From: Prorocentrum cordatum
Taxonomy: Eukaryota; Sar; Dinophyceae; Prorocentrales; Prorocentraceae
Assembly: GCA_963575745.1 (NCBI GenBank)
Contig: CAUYUJ010019281.1
Coordinates: 538,274 to 602,273 of the forward strand
Direction: 5' to 3'
DNA: 64,000 nt
Part shown: one piece after another, positions 27,767 to 39,679 of the stretch
Layout of the letters: every line of letters begins with the position of its first letter
Position numbering within the stretch: the stretch's first letter is position 1
Translations under genes and position numbers: made by a program
The notes under the pieces: generated by a model
Told to the model about the DNA's origin: nothing
Seen by the model: only the letters and a program-made list of their open reading frames with translations
Database searches by the model: none

Positions 27767-29114
27767 ACTATATCAGAGTGAGGGGGCTGAACCGAACGGT
27801 CATTCACTGTCTTTGGGTGCGTGGCTGAAGTGGAATTCCGCGATGCGGATTATTGTTGTTTTTTGCTGTTTGTTGTTGTCGCCGTCCCACCCGCGACCAG
27901 CCCCGCGACCCACCCGCGACCCACCCCGCGACCCACCCGCGACCCACCCGCGACCCACCCCGCGACCCACCCGCGACCTACCCCGCGACCCACCCGCGAC
28001 CCACCCCGAGACCCACCCGCGACCCACCCCGCGACCCGCCCGCGACCCACCCCGAGACCCCCCTGGCGACCCACCGCGACCACCGGCGACCCACCCGCGA
28101 CCACGCGACCCACCCGCGACCCACCCGCGACCCACCCGCCCCCGCGACCACCCGCGACCCACCCGCGACCCACCCCGCGACCCACCCAAAATTTTCGGCG
28201 CCTGCGGCGGGTTTCTTTTGCATTCGTTCCAAATGGAGAAGCTGCGACACACCCGCGACCCAAACCGCGCCCGCGACCCACCCGCGACCCACCGCGACCC
28301 ACCCGCGACCCACCCGCGACCCACCCCGCGACCCACCCAAAATTTTCGGCGCCTGCGGCGGGTTTTTTTTGCATTCGTTCCAGGTGGAGAAGCTGCGACC
28401 CACCCGCGACCCAAACCGCGTTGAGTGTACAAACTAAAGTTTTCGGCGCCTGCGGCGGGCTATTTTCGATTTCCTTCCAGGTGGAGGTTGAGAGCCCGCG
28501 ACCCACCCGCGACCCAAACTACGTTCACTGAACAAGCCAAAACTTCGGCGCCTGCGGCTGGTGTCTTTTGCATTCGTTCCAGGTGGAGAACCTGCGACCC
28601 ATACCGCGTTCAGTGTACAAATTAAAATTTTCGGCGCCTGCGGAGGGCTGTTTTTGAATCCTTCCAGGTGGAGATTGGGAGCCCGCGACCCACCCGCGAC
28701 CCAAACTACGTTCACTGAACAAGCCAAAAATTCGGCGCCTGCGGCGGCCTGTTTTTGCTTTCGTTCCGAGTGGCCCACTAGCGACCCCCCCGCATTGAAC
28801 TTGTCAGAGCACGCAAATCGGCGCCTGCGGCGGGCTTGGAAGAGGAGGAGGGGGAGGAGGAGGAGGAAGGAGGAGGAGGAGGAGGAAAAGGAGGAAGAGG
28901 AGGAGGAGGTGGAGGAGGAGGCGGACGACGACGACGACGACGATGAGGACGAGGACGCGGACGAGGAAGAGGAGAAGGAGCAGGAGGAGGAGGAGGAGGA
29001 GGAGGAGGAGGGCGCCATCGACAAGGAAGGTGAGGGCCACGAGGTCCGCCGGCTCGACGCCCGCGTCGCCCGCGCCCGCCCCCTCACACTTATCCGCAAT
29101 TGCGGGGTGCTACG
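27767..29114 (+). repeat. Long dispersed repeat, copy A (inverted partner at 40262-41454)
   Basis: It starts ATATCAGAGTGAGGGGGC and ends GCGGGGTGCTACGT. Inside are an 11-bp minisatellite (GCGACCCACCC, 27890-28190), several roughly 100-bp units with TTCGGCGCCTGCGGCGGG, and a (GGA)n/(GAC)n stretch. The long Arg/Pro/Thr or Gly/Ser/Arg frames come from the minisatellite and are not genes. Confidence 0.85.
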
Positions 29115-29870
29115 TATGCTGTGAGTGCTTGTATCGTTGATGCCTCTCGCGTCTCGACCCCAGACTGCGTTTAGGTCGCTTGCCTCCGCGTAGCAGAAGT
29201 ATTAAACGTGTTGTTTTTTCGCTGTTTAACTGCCGATTCATCATCATTCGTGTCGTCGCTTATGTTGTCGTTCGTGTCGTCTCTCCTGCTGTCGCTCATG
29301 TCGTCGATGTTGCCGTCGCTGACGTGACAGTGTGACTTGTCCTCCTCCCCGTCAGAGCTCCGTCTCGGATCTCTCTTGTTGGGTACTCGCTTATATGCGT
29401 TCTCTGGCGTAGACGTAGGCGGACGTGCTACATCGTGCTTATAAATCTGACTGCTTGCCCCAATGCCACAAAGCTGAGAGGACGGCCGCACAGCTGTACT
29501 GACCTGCGTTTGCCCTGTGCCCCAGTTGTCTGATTACCATGCTCTCTGCAAAAGCAGCGCGGCACCAGCGGAATACACCCAAGCTTGGGATCACCCCAGG
29601 GGGTCACGCGGCGAAAGAATGCATCAATGAGCCGCGCAGTAACGAACGTGCCCGCGTTTCTCCTCCGCCTTCCCCTGCCCCTTCCTCCATCCCTCCCTCC
29701 TCGTTCGCCTCACAGTCCTCTGTTCACCCTCTCCTCGGCCTCAGAGGGGGAGGAAGAGGACCAGGATTCGCCGTTGTCAACGTCGCCGTCGTCATCTTTG
29801 TCGCCCGAGCTGGCCGCGGCGCCCGAGCTGGCCGTCGCCCCGGGCGTCCCGGAGCGTCCCGCAGGTCCCA
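29115..29870. other. No gene recognised
   Basis: A GTCGTCGCTCATG-type degenerate repeat (29230-29330) and unassigned short ORFs only. Confidence 0.3.
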
Positions 29871-29874
29871 TATG

Positions 29875-30140
29875 TTCACGTTACCAAATCATATGGTTAC
29901 GCTCGAAACTGTTGCGCGTAACCAAAACGCGAAGAATTTGGTTACGATCGACCCCTCACACACTTGAGCCATCAAAATGCATTCAACACCTCCGTAACCT
30001 AAATCTTCCCGGGAAGATGTTCGCATAATCAAATCGTAGCCATATTTTCAGTTTTCGTAACCAAATCATAACTAACTTTTATAAATCGTAACCAAATCAT
30101 AACCAACTCGTAACCAAACCATAACCAAATCATAAATGCC
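29875..30140 (+). repeat. 11-bp minisatellite, CGTAACCAAAT type
   Basis: Consecutive 11-bp units (CGTAACCAAAT, CATAACCAACT, CGTAACCAAAC) occupy the right part; sparser and inverted GATTTGGTTACG copies lie to the left. A related cluster is at 33215-33415. Confidence 0.75.
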
Positions 30141-30394
30141 TCAACCTGGAATTGGTTTCCGCTTCCACAGAGAAGTGCTAGAAGCCATGTGGCCAAATCT
30201 TCGAAGGAACTGAGCAGGCGGTGATGTCTCGATCCAGCGAACGGCAGCAGCACAGCTCTCACGCAAAACGGGCGTTGCATTGCGACTTGAAGGAGCAAGG
30301 GCCGTAACGGAAGTTGTTTCCCAAACTTATTATGTCTTGAATTATCGTTCTCTGTCCGCCCCGCCGCGCGTCTCACTCATTCAGTATCTCGCAT

Positions 30395-30600
30395 GTTTCC
30401 TCCTCCTCCTCCTCCACCTCCTCCTCCTCTTCCTCCTCCTCCTCCTCCTCCTCCCCCTCCTCCTCTTCCTCATCCTCCCTCATTTTCCCCGTTCCTCCTC
30501 CGCCTCATCGCCGTCCTCCTCCCCCTCCTCCTCCTTTTCATTGTGCTTCCTCATTATCCTCAGTTCCTCCTCCTCCTCATCTTTTTTCTTCCTCCTCGCA
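30395..30600 (+). repeat. (CCT)n microsatellite, imperfect
   Basis: CTCCTC triplets with CTT and CAT interruptions. Confidence 0.9.
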
Positions 30601-30639
30601 CGTGTCACGCCGCCCAGTGCTGCGCATCCCTCATGAGGA

Positions 30640-31640
30640 TCGTGCAAGGTAGTGAGCTGGACCCATGTCCCCAGTGGGTGCGTCCGCATGGCGCCGTCGT
30701 CACTCGAGATACCTGTTACGAGAATCACGCCCCATAGGGGGCTCCACTCATGGCCCAAGCAGGTGCATCCACAAGGCGCCGCCGTCCCCGTGCTGGCACA
30801 TGATTGGCAAGAGTCGCGCCCCATAAGAAGCTCCTCCTGTGGCCCTGTTGGGTGCTTCCGCATGGTGCCGTCGTCCCCATTTCAGCTTACACCTCACAAA
30901 GACCACGGACAGTTTGGAGCTCGACCTATGCCCCCAACGGGTGCGTCCGCATGGAGCCGTCCCCGTGTCGGCACTCCCCTCTCGAGGATCGCGCCTCATA
31001 GGGAACTCTACCCGTGGCACCAACAGGTGCGTCCGTTCCCTATTTCAGCATACTCTTCATAGGATAGTGCCTCATAGGGAACTCCAGCTATGGCCTCAGC
31101 GGGTGTGTCCGGATGGCGCCGCCGTCCCCGTGTCGGCACATTTTCCATGAGGCTCGTGCTCCTCGTGGGTCTCCACCTATAGCCTATGGCCCTAACCAGT
31201 GCGTCCGCATGGCGCCGCCTCTACCAAATCTGCCCCGTAGGGCTTGGGCGTTCCACTGGGATTTATTCCGCGCGTACGCTTTCCCCGCCAATTGCGGCAC
31301 AACCCTCACGCGAGGCGTGCCGCATGGGAACCCTCACCTATCCCACTGGTTGTGCTGGCATGGCGTCCCTGCCCATGTCGGCACACCCTTCACGCGGAGC
31401 GTGCCCCTCAGGGAATTCCACCAATGGCTTGAATGGAGGTGCTCGCACGGCGCTGCCGCCCCTATTTCAGCACACCCCTTACGTGGATCGTTTCCTCAGG
31501 AAGCTCCACTTCTTGCCTAATCGGGCGTGATCAAATGTGCCCCCCGTCGATTTCAGCATTTTCCTCACAAGTACTTTGCCCCACAAGGAGTTCGGCGCCC
31601 TCCTGCCCACCTCGTCGGCAGCTCCCGATCCTGACTGCCC
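30640..31640 (+). repeat. Satellite array 1, diverged, roughly 90-bp units
   Basis: Recurring blocks CCCCATAGGGAGCTCC, GGTGCGTCCGCATGGCGCCG and TCGGCACACCCCTC at roughly 90-bp spacing. Same family as 36690-37915, 38185-39625 and 51035-51520. Confidence 0.75.
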
Positions 31641-31774
31641 TGCGGCTCGCATCGTAAAAAAACATGCCATGCTCCACGTCACATGCAGCTGCATCAGGCT
31701 TGGCTCTTCGTAACACTAACTATCCAGCTGCCTGCGGCAAGTCCCGCCACCGTGCCTGGGTTGTAGGTTATAGG

Positions 31775-32010
31775 CCTCTTGGATGTTCGCTGGGATATCG
31801 TGAGGGGCCTCTCGGGGCCCTGTTGGATGCAGTTTGCAGGCCTCTTGGGGGCCGTCTGGGGGCCTCTTCACGGGCTTCATTTTGGCCTCTTGGGTGGGGC
31901 CTCTTGGGGGTCTTTTGGGGCTTCCTGGATGCCTTTTGGGGCCTCCTGGGGTATTGCAGGGTCTTTGCAGGGGGCTTTGCAGGGTACTGCAGGGTCTTTG
32001 CAAGGCTTTT
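31775..32010 (+). repeat. 11-bp minisatellite, GGCCTCTTGGG then GGTCTTTGCAG type
   Basis: GGCCTCTTGGG, GGCCGTCTGGG and GGCCTCTTCAC pass into GGTCTTTGCAG units while the spacing stays at about 11 bp. Confidence 0.8.
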
Positions 32011-32895
32011 TATTTAACAGCGAAGACTGATAGGTTTCTAGTGGGGTCAAAAGAGAGAGCATCATGACTCCTCAGGGGGGTCGGGGCGGGACCCGGGGCG
32101 GGACCCGGCGCGGCTGCCGTCGAAGCCCAAATCGCTTGGGACATCCTCGCAAAATCGCTCTTGGCGCTGCTAGAACTCCATTCCCGGCGTACATTTTGGA
32201 TGCCCGGAGCCAACTGTAGGCCACTTCGTGCTCTTCGAGTTCCCAGAACTCCATTCCCGGCGTACATTTTGGATGCCCGGAGCCAACTGTAGGCCACTTC
32301 GTGGTCTTCGAGTTCCCAGAACTCCATTCCCGGGCCACATTTTGGATGCCCGGAGCCAACTGTAGGCCACTTCGTGCTCTTCGAGTTCCCAGAACTCCAT
32401 TCCCGGGCCACATTTTGAATGCCCGGAGCCAACTGTAGGCCACTTCGTGCTCTTCAAGTTCCCAGAACTCCATTCCTGGGCATGATTTTGAATGCCCGGA
32501 GCCAACTGTAGGCCACTCGTGTTCTTCTAGTTCCCAGAACTCCATTCCTGGGCCACATTTTGAATGCTGAGGCAGGCTGATGCTGCGGCCGAGGCAGGCT
32601 GAGGCTGAGGCAGGCTGAGGCTGAGGCCGAGGCTGAAGGCAGACTGAGGCTGAGGCTGAAGCAGACTGAGGCTGAGGCTGAGGCAGGCTGAGGCTGAGGC
32701 TGAAGGCAGGCTGATGCTGAGGCAGGCTGAGGCTGAGGCTGAGGCTGATGCAGGCTGAGGCTGAGGCAGGCTGAGGCTGAGGCCGAGGCTGAAGGCAGAC
32801 TGAGGCTGAGGCTGAAGCAGGCTGAGGCTGAGGCTGAGGCAGGCTGAGGCTGAGGCAGGCTGAGGCTGAGGCAGGCTGAGGCTGAGGCTGACTGG
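32010..32895 (-). repeat. Composite repeat, inverted partner of 25735-26400
   Basis: On the minus strand the order is (CAGCCT)n (32570-32895), six 73-bp units (32165-32575), then the GAGTCATGATGCT…GAAACCTATCAG segment, the same order as on the plus strand 6 kb upstream. Confidence 0.9.
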
Positions 32896-33029
32896 CACTG
32901 CCGTTGCCACTGCGACTGTCATCGCGAATGCGACTACGACTGCGAGAACAGCAGAATTCTACAACTGGATTCTCATCTGAGTCTGAAGGGGAATGCTTCC
33001 AGATATGCTCCTACACATCGCTTTTAGGT

Positions 33030-33420
33030 TGCTTTGCCGGGATAATTTAGGGTTTTTGCATGGTCTTTGCATGGGGGGCTTTGCGTGGTCTTTGCAAGGT
33101 CCTTGCAGGGGGGTGGTGCAGTCGCCTGTCCGCGTCCCGCGGAGGGGGTCCTTTAGAAGACGACAGAGTCCCTCCCAGTCAGGGCTTGGGCACATCATCC
33201 GTTTCCACGACGGACCCCGTTTAGCCAAATCGTAACCAAATCGTAACCAAACCACACTTCGTAATCAAATTGCGCGCAAACAGATCAAAACAATGCACCC
33301 CTCTCATACGAACTTGGCTCAACAAGAAGCCGATTTGGTTACGCACGTGCACGCAACAAACCATTGTAAATTACAATACTTTGGGCGCGTGATTTGGTTA
33401 CGAGGCAAGTGCCGGACGTC
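33030..33420 (+). repeat. Two short 11-bp minisatellite clusters
   Basis: 33050-33115 holds GGTCTTTGCAT-type units. 33215-33265 holds AAATCGTAACC units, followed by inverted GATTTGGTTACG copies to 33405. Confidence 0.65.
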
Positions 33421-33422
33421 CC

Positions 33423-33460
33423 GGGGGCCTGTCCAGTGCTGCAGCACGGGACAGGCCCCC
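33423..33460. other. Perfect 12-bp hairpin with palindromic loop
   Basis: GGGGGCCTGTCC at 33423-33434 pairs with GGACAGGCCCCC at 33449-33460; the loop contains GTGCTGCAGCAC, itself a palindrome. Confidence 0.8.
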
Positions 33461-33714
33461 CATGGAGGGCGTCCTAGGCGTCCAGGGGGCCATGTGCCGG
33501 GTTTGGGCCGACGAGCAGGTTTCCCGTGCACGTGTCGCTCGCCGGGCAGCCGCCGGGTCGCTCGCTCGGCAGCGCTCCAGGGGCGTCCGGGGCCGCCGTC
33601 GGGATGCTCCTGCTGCTCCTCCCTCTGGGGCGAATCCACGCTGAACGTTCGTGCTACGAGGCTGGTCTCGCGGACTGGGGTGCCGCATTCACGCGCGTGG
33701 TTAGGCCCCCGAGC

Positions 33715-33840
33715 GTGCATCGCAGATCGCACCACGAAGATTGCACAACGCAGATCGCACCGCAAAGATTGCATACTGCAGATCGCACCGCAAGTTCTGC
33801 ACAATGCACCGCAAGTAATGCAGATTGCACTGCGTAGATT
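33715..33840 (+). repeat. Tandem 28-bp GCAGATCGCACC repeat
   Basis: GCAGATCGCACC/GCAAAGATTGCA units repeat about four times with decay toward the right. Confidence 0.7.
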
Positions 33841-33959
33841 CGCGGCGGGCTTCGCGGCCCTGGCCTGGGACACGCCCGGGACAGGGGGCCCCGGGACGCC
33901 CGGGGGGGCCCGGGGGACGCACGGGACAGGGGGCATTGTCGGGGCGCTTGGTATACGAT

Positions 33960-35285
33960 TCCGATTCGATTCCGATCCGACTTGAAAGAATCGGGGGCGG
34001 CCAAGTTCAAGAGGGGGGTGATGACTAGCGGGGGTTGGACATCATGGCGTGAGCCATGATATCCCCTCGAAATGCATAACGCTCTTCTTGCTTCCTTACG
34101 TCCCCAGCCCCCCCTGGGCCGCGCACATGCCGCTGGCCATGATTTGCGCACCCCCCCTCTTGGACGCCCCCCTCTTGGCCGCCCCCGAAAAATGTTCCGA
34201 TTCGACTCCGATTCGGCGTGCAGTTCCCGATTTCCGAGCCGATTCGGCGGTCGCCGATTTGAGCACCGATTCCAAGAGATTCGACGCGATTCCGACGCCG
34301 ATCCAGCTTCGCGATTCGACACGCCTCTTCTGGCTATCTCTCCTCCTCGTGCCTTCTTTTTCACTCCAACGCTTCCTCCTCCTCCTCCTACTCCTCCCCG
34401 TCCTCCGTCTTCTCCCCCTTCTCCTTTCCCCAGCCTGCTCTTCCGCATTCTCTCCGTGCCGTTTCCGTCACCATTATTTCTCGTTCATGTGTCGTTCATT
34501 CGCCCTCCGAGCTCATGATTCATCTTTCCATTCCCCTTGCTTGCCCTGATTGCCTCCAAAGGGCGAGAGAGTTAGTAGACCCCGACGGCTGCCACCCGCA
34601 CCCAGATGTAACTCTCATCTACTCGAAGTCCGACGACAACGTAGCCAGTCAGTGACGCACGCCGTTAGATCGCTTCACCGCCGTTCCCTTTCTTCAGGTC
34701 ATTGCTGCTGAGGTGGTATCCCCGTCTCTGCAAGTATGTGCTTTTCCAAGAAAAGCCTCCTCGCGTCTCGCTGAGCCTCCTCATGCTTGCCCACGGACGC
34801 ATAGAGGCTAAAGGGTGAGTTGTAGCATGCAGAGACATGTGTCAGGACGATACACACGATCAGGAAGAGGATGTGCACTCGCGGCCAATAATTGTGGAGT
34901 TGCCAGGGGCGCCGTTGAGGCACTTCGGATCCACAGTCGGTGTCTGGCCAAAGCGTTGATAGTGAGAAGGGCAAGGATGATGAGGGCGAACGGGCAGGAG
35001 GAGGCTTATTATGGAGGCAGGAGGGGAAGGATGAAGAGCAGGACGAGAATGAATGTATAGCGATGGCGATCACTGACGTCGGCCCCGTTTCTGTTGGGAC
35101 TCAGTAAGCATCGAAGGGCGCGCAAAGGTGGACGAGGAGGAAGGGCATGGAATAGGTATGGCGAGGAGTATGCGGAGGAAGAGAGAATTCGTCGTCGCAC
35201 GCAGGCATGACCCGACATGTGACCACGAGGAAGGGGGGAGAGGAGACAGGAATGTGGATGATGATAAGCAGGAGGATGCGGAAGA
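33960..35285. other. No gene recognised
   Basis: CGATTCCGA-rich sequence (33955-34320) with roughly 11-12 bp spacing, a pyrimidine-rich stretch, then unassigned sequence. No ORF here has recognisable domains. Confidence 0.3.
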
Positions 35286-35289
35286 GGGG

Positions 35290-35605
35290 GGGAGGAGCAG
35301 GAAAAGGATGATGATGATGATGAGGAGGAGGAGGAGGAGGAGGAGGAGGAGGAGGGGGATCGAAGGAAGCAGGAGGGACGACCACTAGAGTGAAGGAGCA
35401 GGACTGAAGAGGAGCAGGATGAGCAGTAGACCGATGATGGCTGGTGATGATGAGGATGTGGACGAGGGGGAATGGGCAGCGGGAGAAGGAACTGAATGTT
35501 CCAACCACCCTTCCTCAAATACGCCGAAGAACTCGTGCACCGCGTAACTCAAAGGCTCTCCTCCTCCACCTCCTCCTCCTCCTCCTCCTCCTCCTCCTCC
35601 TTCTC
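35290..35605. repeat. (GGA)n at 35318-35355 and (CTC)n at 35562-35602
   Basis: Two short triplet arrays on opposite strands with about 200 bp of unassigned sequence between. Confidence 0.85.
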
Positions 35606-35889
35606 CGTTCCTCTCGCATTATTCGCTTCTCGTTGCCCTGCCGCGCAAACTGGCGGCGCTCAGCAGATGCATAGGGCCCGCCTGGGCCCCAGCTGTGCCC
35701 GTGCAAAGGCGGATAGTACATTCGCTGGGCGGTAAGAGCATGCGAAGTGAGATCGAAGAGAAGCGGAGTCCCCCAACTTGGCCATCGATTTCGGTTTTGG
35801 TTCGAGTTCGGGTCGTGCGTGGCACGCGTGCGGGCGAGAAGGAGCTAGGACCAGTTCACGCCAAACCGAGTCGCTTTCCCGCCCGGTAG

Positions 35890-36325
35890 TGCGCGTGCTG
35901 TTTTTCCGTGGTTGTCCCGTAGTTGTCTTGGGTTTTTTCCGTAGTTGTTCTGTACTTGTTCTGTGATTTCTCCGTGGTTGTTTTGTGGTTTTCGTGTGGT
36001 TGTCTCGTTGTCCCGTGGTTCATGGTTGTCTCGCATCAAGGGAGGAAAACCACCCGGACCTCACACTTGGCGTTTACTAAATGGCCTTGGGCGTTTATTA
36101 GACAACACTGCCAACTTTGATTCCTTCTTTGGACGCGTTTGCTAGACGGCTTCGCGTGTCGGGGTGGTTATTATCGGGGTGGATTTTCTGCCCTCTATCG
36201 TAGTCGTCGCCCGGTTGTCCAGCGGTTGATCCATGGTTGTCCCGTGGTTGTCTTGTGGTTCTTCCATAGTTGCCTTTTGGGTGTTCCGTGATTGTGTTGT
36301 TGTTGTCCGGCGGTTCTTACGTTTT
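35890..36325 (+). repeat. 11-bp minisatellite, GTGGTTGTCCC type
   Basis: 36211-36320 is ten consecutive units of exactly 11 bp (CCGGTTGTCCA, GCGGTTGATCC, ATGGTTGTCCC and so on). 35890-36020 holds a similar run. Unit sequence varies but length hardly does. A related array lies at 39680-40060. Confidence 0.9.
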
Positions 36326-36449
36326 TCCCAACCATTTTGTGGTGTTGTGTCCTCGTTTTGAAAACGCGGTCCCCGCGTTACTCCTTCCTTAAAGGCGGTC
36401 CCCGCGTTCTTCCTTCCTTCCTTCCTTCTTCCTCCCCTCCTCCTCCATC

Positions 36450-36662
<213 letters not shown>

Positions 36663-36689
36663 TCACCCGTTTCAGCACACCCCTCACAC

Positions 36690-37915
36690 GTTTCGTGGCC
36701 CCATAGGGAGTTCCTTCGACGGTCCCAGTGCGACCGCCCGCATGCGTCCTCCCCTCCCAGTACAGCGCTTCGTGGCCCCATATTGAGCTCCACCGAAGGT
36801 CCCAGTGCTACCGCCCGCATGCGTCCCCCCACCCAGTACAGCACTTCGTGGCCCCATAGGGAGCTCCGTCGAAGGCCCAAGTGCTACCGCCCGCATGCGT
36901 CCCCACCACCCAGCACAGCGCTTCGTGGCCCCATAGGGAGCTCCGCCGAAGGCCCAAGTGCTACCGTCCGCGTGAGCCCCCCCCACCACCCAGCACAGCG
37001 CTTGGTGGCACCATAGGGAGCTCCACCGATGGCCCCAGTGCTACCACCCGCACGCGTCCCCCCCAACCAGCGCAGCGCTTCGTGGCCTCATAGGGAGCTC
37101 CACCGACGGCCTCAGTGCTACCGCCCGCATGCGCCCCCCCCACCGAAGGCTCCAGTGGCGGTGTCCTCATGCATCTCCCCCCCAAGTACAACGCTGCGTG
37201 GCACCATGGGAAGCTCCACCGAAGGCCCCGGCGGCGGTGTTCGCATGCGTTCCCCCCCCAAGCACAACGCTTCGTGGCCCCAGAAGGAGCTCCACCGAAG
37301 GTCCCAGTGCTACCGCCCACATGCGTCCCCCCACCCAGTACAGCACTTCGTGGCCCAATAGGGAGCTCCTCCGACGGCCTCAGTACTACCGCCCGCATGC
37401 GCCCCCCCCCACCAGTACAGCGCTTCGTGGCCCCATAGGGAACTCCACCGACGGCCCAAGTGCTACCGCCCGCATGCGTCCCCCCCACCCAGTACAGCGC
37501 TTCGTGGCCCCATATGGAGTTCCACCGAAGGTCCCAGTTCTACCGCCCGCATGCGTCCCCCCACCCAGCACAGGGCTTCGTGGCCCAATAGGGAGCTCTT
37601 CTGACGGCCCCAGTGCTACCGCCCGCATGCGCCCCCCCCCACCCAGCACATGGCTTCGTGGCACCATAGGGAGCTCAACCGACGGCCCAAGTGCTACCGC
37701 CCGCATGCGCCCCCCCCACCCAGTACAGCGTTTCGTGTCCCCAATAGGGAGCTCCACCGATGGCCCCAGTGCTACCGCCCGCACGCGTCCCCCCCACCCA
37801 GTACAGCGCTTCCCCGTACGGAGCTCCACCGATGGCCCCAGTGCTACCGCCCGCATGCGTTCCCCCCCACCCAGCACAGGGCTTCGTGGCCCCATAGGGA
37901 GCTCCACCGAAGAAG
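36690..37915 (+). repeat. Satellite array 2, 77-bp units, about 16 copies
   Basis: CGTGGCCCCATAGGGAGCTC recurs at about 36694, 36771, 36847, 36924, 37004 and 37081, mostly 76-77 bp apart. The long Pro/Ser/Arg ORF across it is satellite, not a gene. Confidence 0.9.
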
Positions 37916-38017
37916 ATATTCACAACTGCCGTGCCCACAACTGCATATGGTTGGGTCCTTCGCCAGGAGAAGTTCCAAACCATCCTGTGGTGTTGGGACC
38001 TCGTTTTGAAGAGACGG
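37916..38017 (+). repeat. Dispersed spacer repeat
   Basis: ACTGCATATGGTTGGG…CTTCGCCAGGA recurs near 39655, and CCTCGTTTTGAA…CGGTCCCCGCGT recurs near 36350, so the satellite arrays share common bordering sequence. Confidence 0.65.
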
Positions 38018-38155
38018 TCCCCGCGTCCTCCTCCTCCTCCTCCTCCTCCTCCTCCTCCTCCTCCGCCTCCTCCTCCTCCTCCTCCTTGTCCTCCTCCTCC
38101 TCCTCCTCCTCCTCCTCCTCCTCCTCCTCCTCCTCCCCTCCTCTCCTCCTCGTTC
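38018..38155 (+). repeat. (CTC)n microsatellite
   Basis: CTC triplets with rare CGC and TTG changes. Confidence 0.95.
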
Positions 38156-38184
38156 CTCCTCCCGTCAACCCCCCTTCACTTTGG

Positions 38185-39625
38185 CACACCACTCACACGT
38201 TTCGTGGCCCCTTAGGGAGCTCCACCCCAGGCCCCAGTGGCTGCGTTCACATGCCGCCTCCTGAGAATTTCGGCACACCCCTCACACGTTTCGTGGCCCC
38301 TTAGGGAGCTCCACCCAAGGCCCCAGCGGCTGCGTTCACATGCCGCCACCTGAACATTTTGACACACCCCTCACACGTTTCGTGGCCCCTTATGGAGCTC
38401 CACCCAAGGCTCCAGTGGCTGCGTTCACATCTCGCCACCGGAGCAATTTGACACACTCGTCACATGTTTCGTGGCCCACTAGGAAGCCCCACCCAAGGCT
38501 CCCGTGGCTGCGTTCGCGTGCCGCCACGTAAGCACTTTGGCACACCCCTCGCACGTTTCGTTGCCCCACGGGGGGGCGGGCTCCACCCAAGGCCCCAGTG
38601 GCTGCGATCACACGCCTGCACCCGAGCACGTTGACCAACCCCTCACACGCATCGTTGCCCCAGAGGGAGCTGCACCGAAGGCCTCAGCGGCTGCGTTCAC
38701 ATGCCGCCACCTGAACATGTTGACACACCCCTCACACGTTTCGTGGCCCCTGAGGGAGCTCCACCCAAGGCTCCAGCGGCTGCGTTCGCATGCGTTCCCC
38801 CCGCGCAGTGCAGCGATTCGTGGCCCCATCGGGGGCTACACCGAAGGCTCTATTGCCGTTGTTCGACGTTCCCCCCACCCAGTACAGCGCTTCGTTTCCC
38901 TATGTGGGGCTCCACCGAAGGCCCTAGTGGCGGTGTCCGCATGCGCTTCCTCCCTATATTTCAACGTTTCGTGGCCCCTTAGGGAGCTCCACCGAAGGTT
39001 CCAGTTGCAGTGCCCGCATGCGTCTTCCGCACTCAGCGCAGCGTTCCGTGGCCACCTGCGGAGCTTCAGCGAAGGCTCCAGTGGCGGTGTCCTCATGCCT
39101 CTCCCCCCCAAGTACAACGCTGCGTGGCACCATGGGGAGCTCCACCGAAGGCCCCGGCGGCGGCGTTCGCATGCGTTCCCCCCCCAAAGCACAACGCTTC
39201 GTGGCCCCATACGGAGCTCCACCGAAGGCGCCCGCACGGGTCTTCCGCACCCAGCGCAGCGCTTCGTGGCCCCTTAGGGAGCTCCATCGAAGGCTCCGCT
39301 GGCGGAGTTTGCATGCGTCTCCTCCACCGAGTACAACGCTGCGTGGGACCATAGGAGGCTCCACCGAAGGCCCCAGCGGCGGTGTTCGCATGCATCCCCC
39401 CCGCTCAGTACAGCGCTTCGTGGCCCTATAGGGAGCTCCACCGAGGGCCCCAGCGGCGACGTTCGCATGGCGGCCCCGCTCCGTTTCGGCACACCCCTCA
39501 CACGTTTAGTGGCCCATTTGGACCGCCACCGAAGGCCCCAATGGCTGTGCCCGCATGCGTCCCCGCCCCATGTCGGCACACCCTTTACACGCTTCGTGGC
39601 CCCATAGAGAGAACCACCGAAGACG
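38185..39625 (+). repeat. Satellite array 3, 89-bp units passing into 77-bp units
   Basis: Cores at about 38203, 38292, 38381 and 38470 are 89 bp apart and carry CACACCCCTCACACGTTT; from about 38970 the spacing returns to about 77 bp. The shared core is CGTGGCCCC(A/T)TAGGGAGC. Confidence 0.85.
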
Positions 39626-39679
39626 ATACCAACAACGGCGATACTCACAGCACAGCTGCACATGGTTGGGCCTTTCGCC

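Noticed and set aside
27821-28531. Arg/Pro/Thr-rich ORF of 236 codons
   Set aside because: Encoded entirely by the GCGACCCACCC minisatellite; open on both strands.
29949-29972. Inverted spliced leader at CTTGAGCCATCAAAATG
   Set aside because: A two-base insertion breaks the core and the outer bases do not match.
37129-38304. 391-codon ORF
   Set aside because: Satellite units in sequence; period and indels follow the repeat, not a protein.
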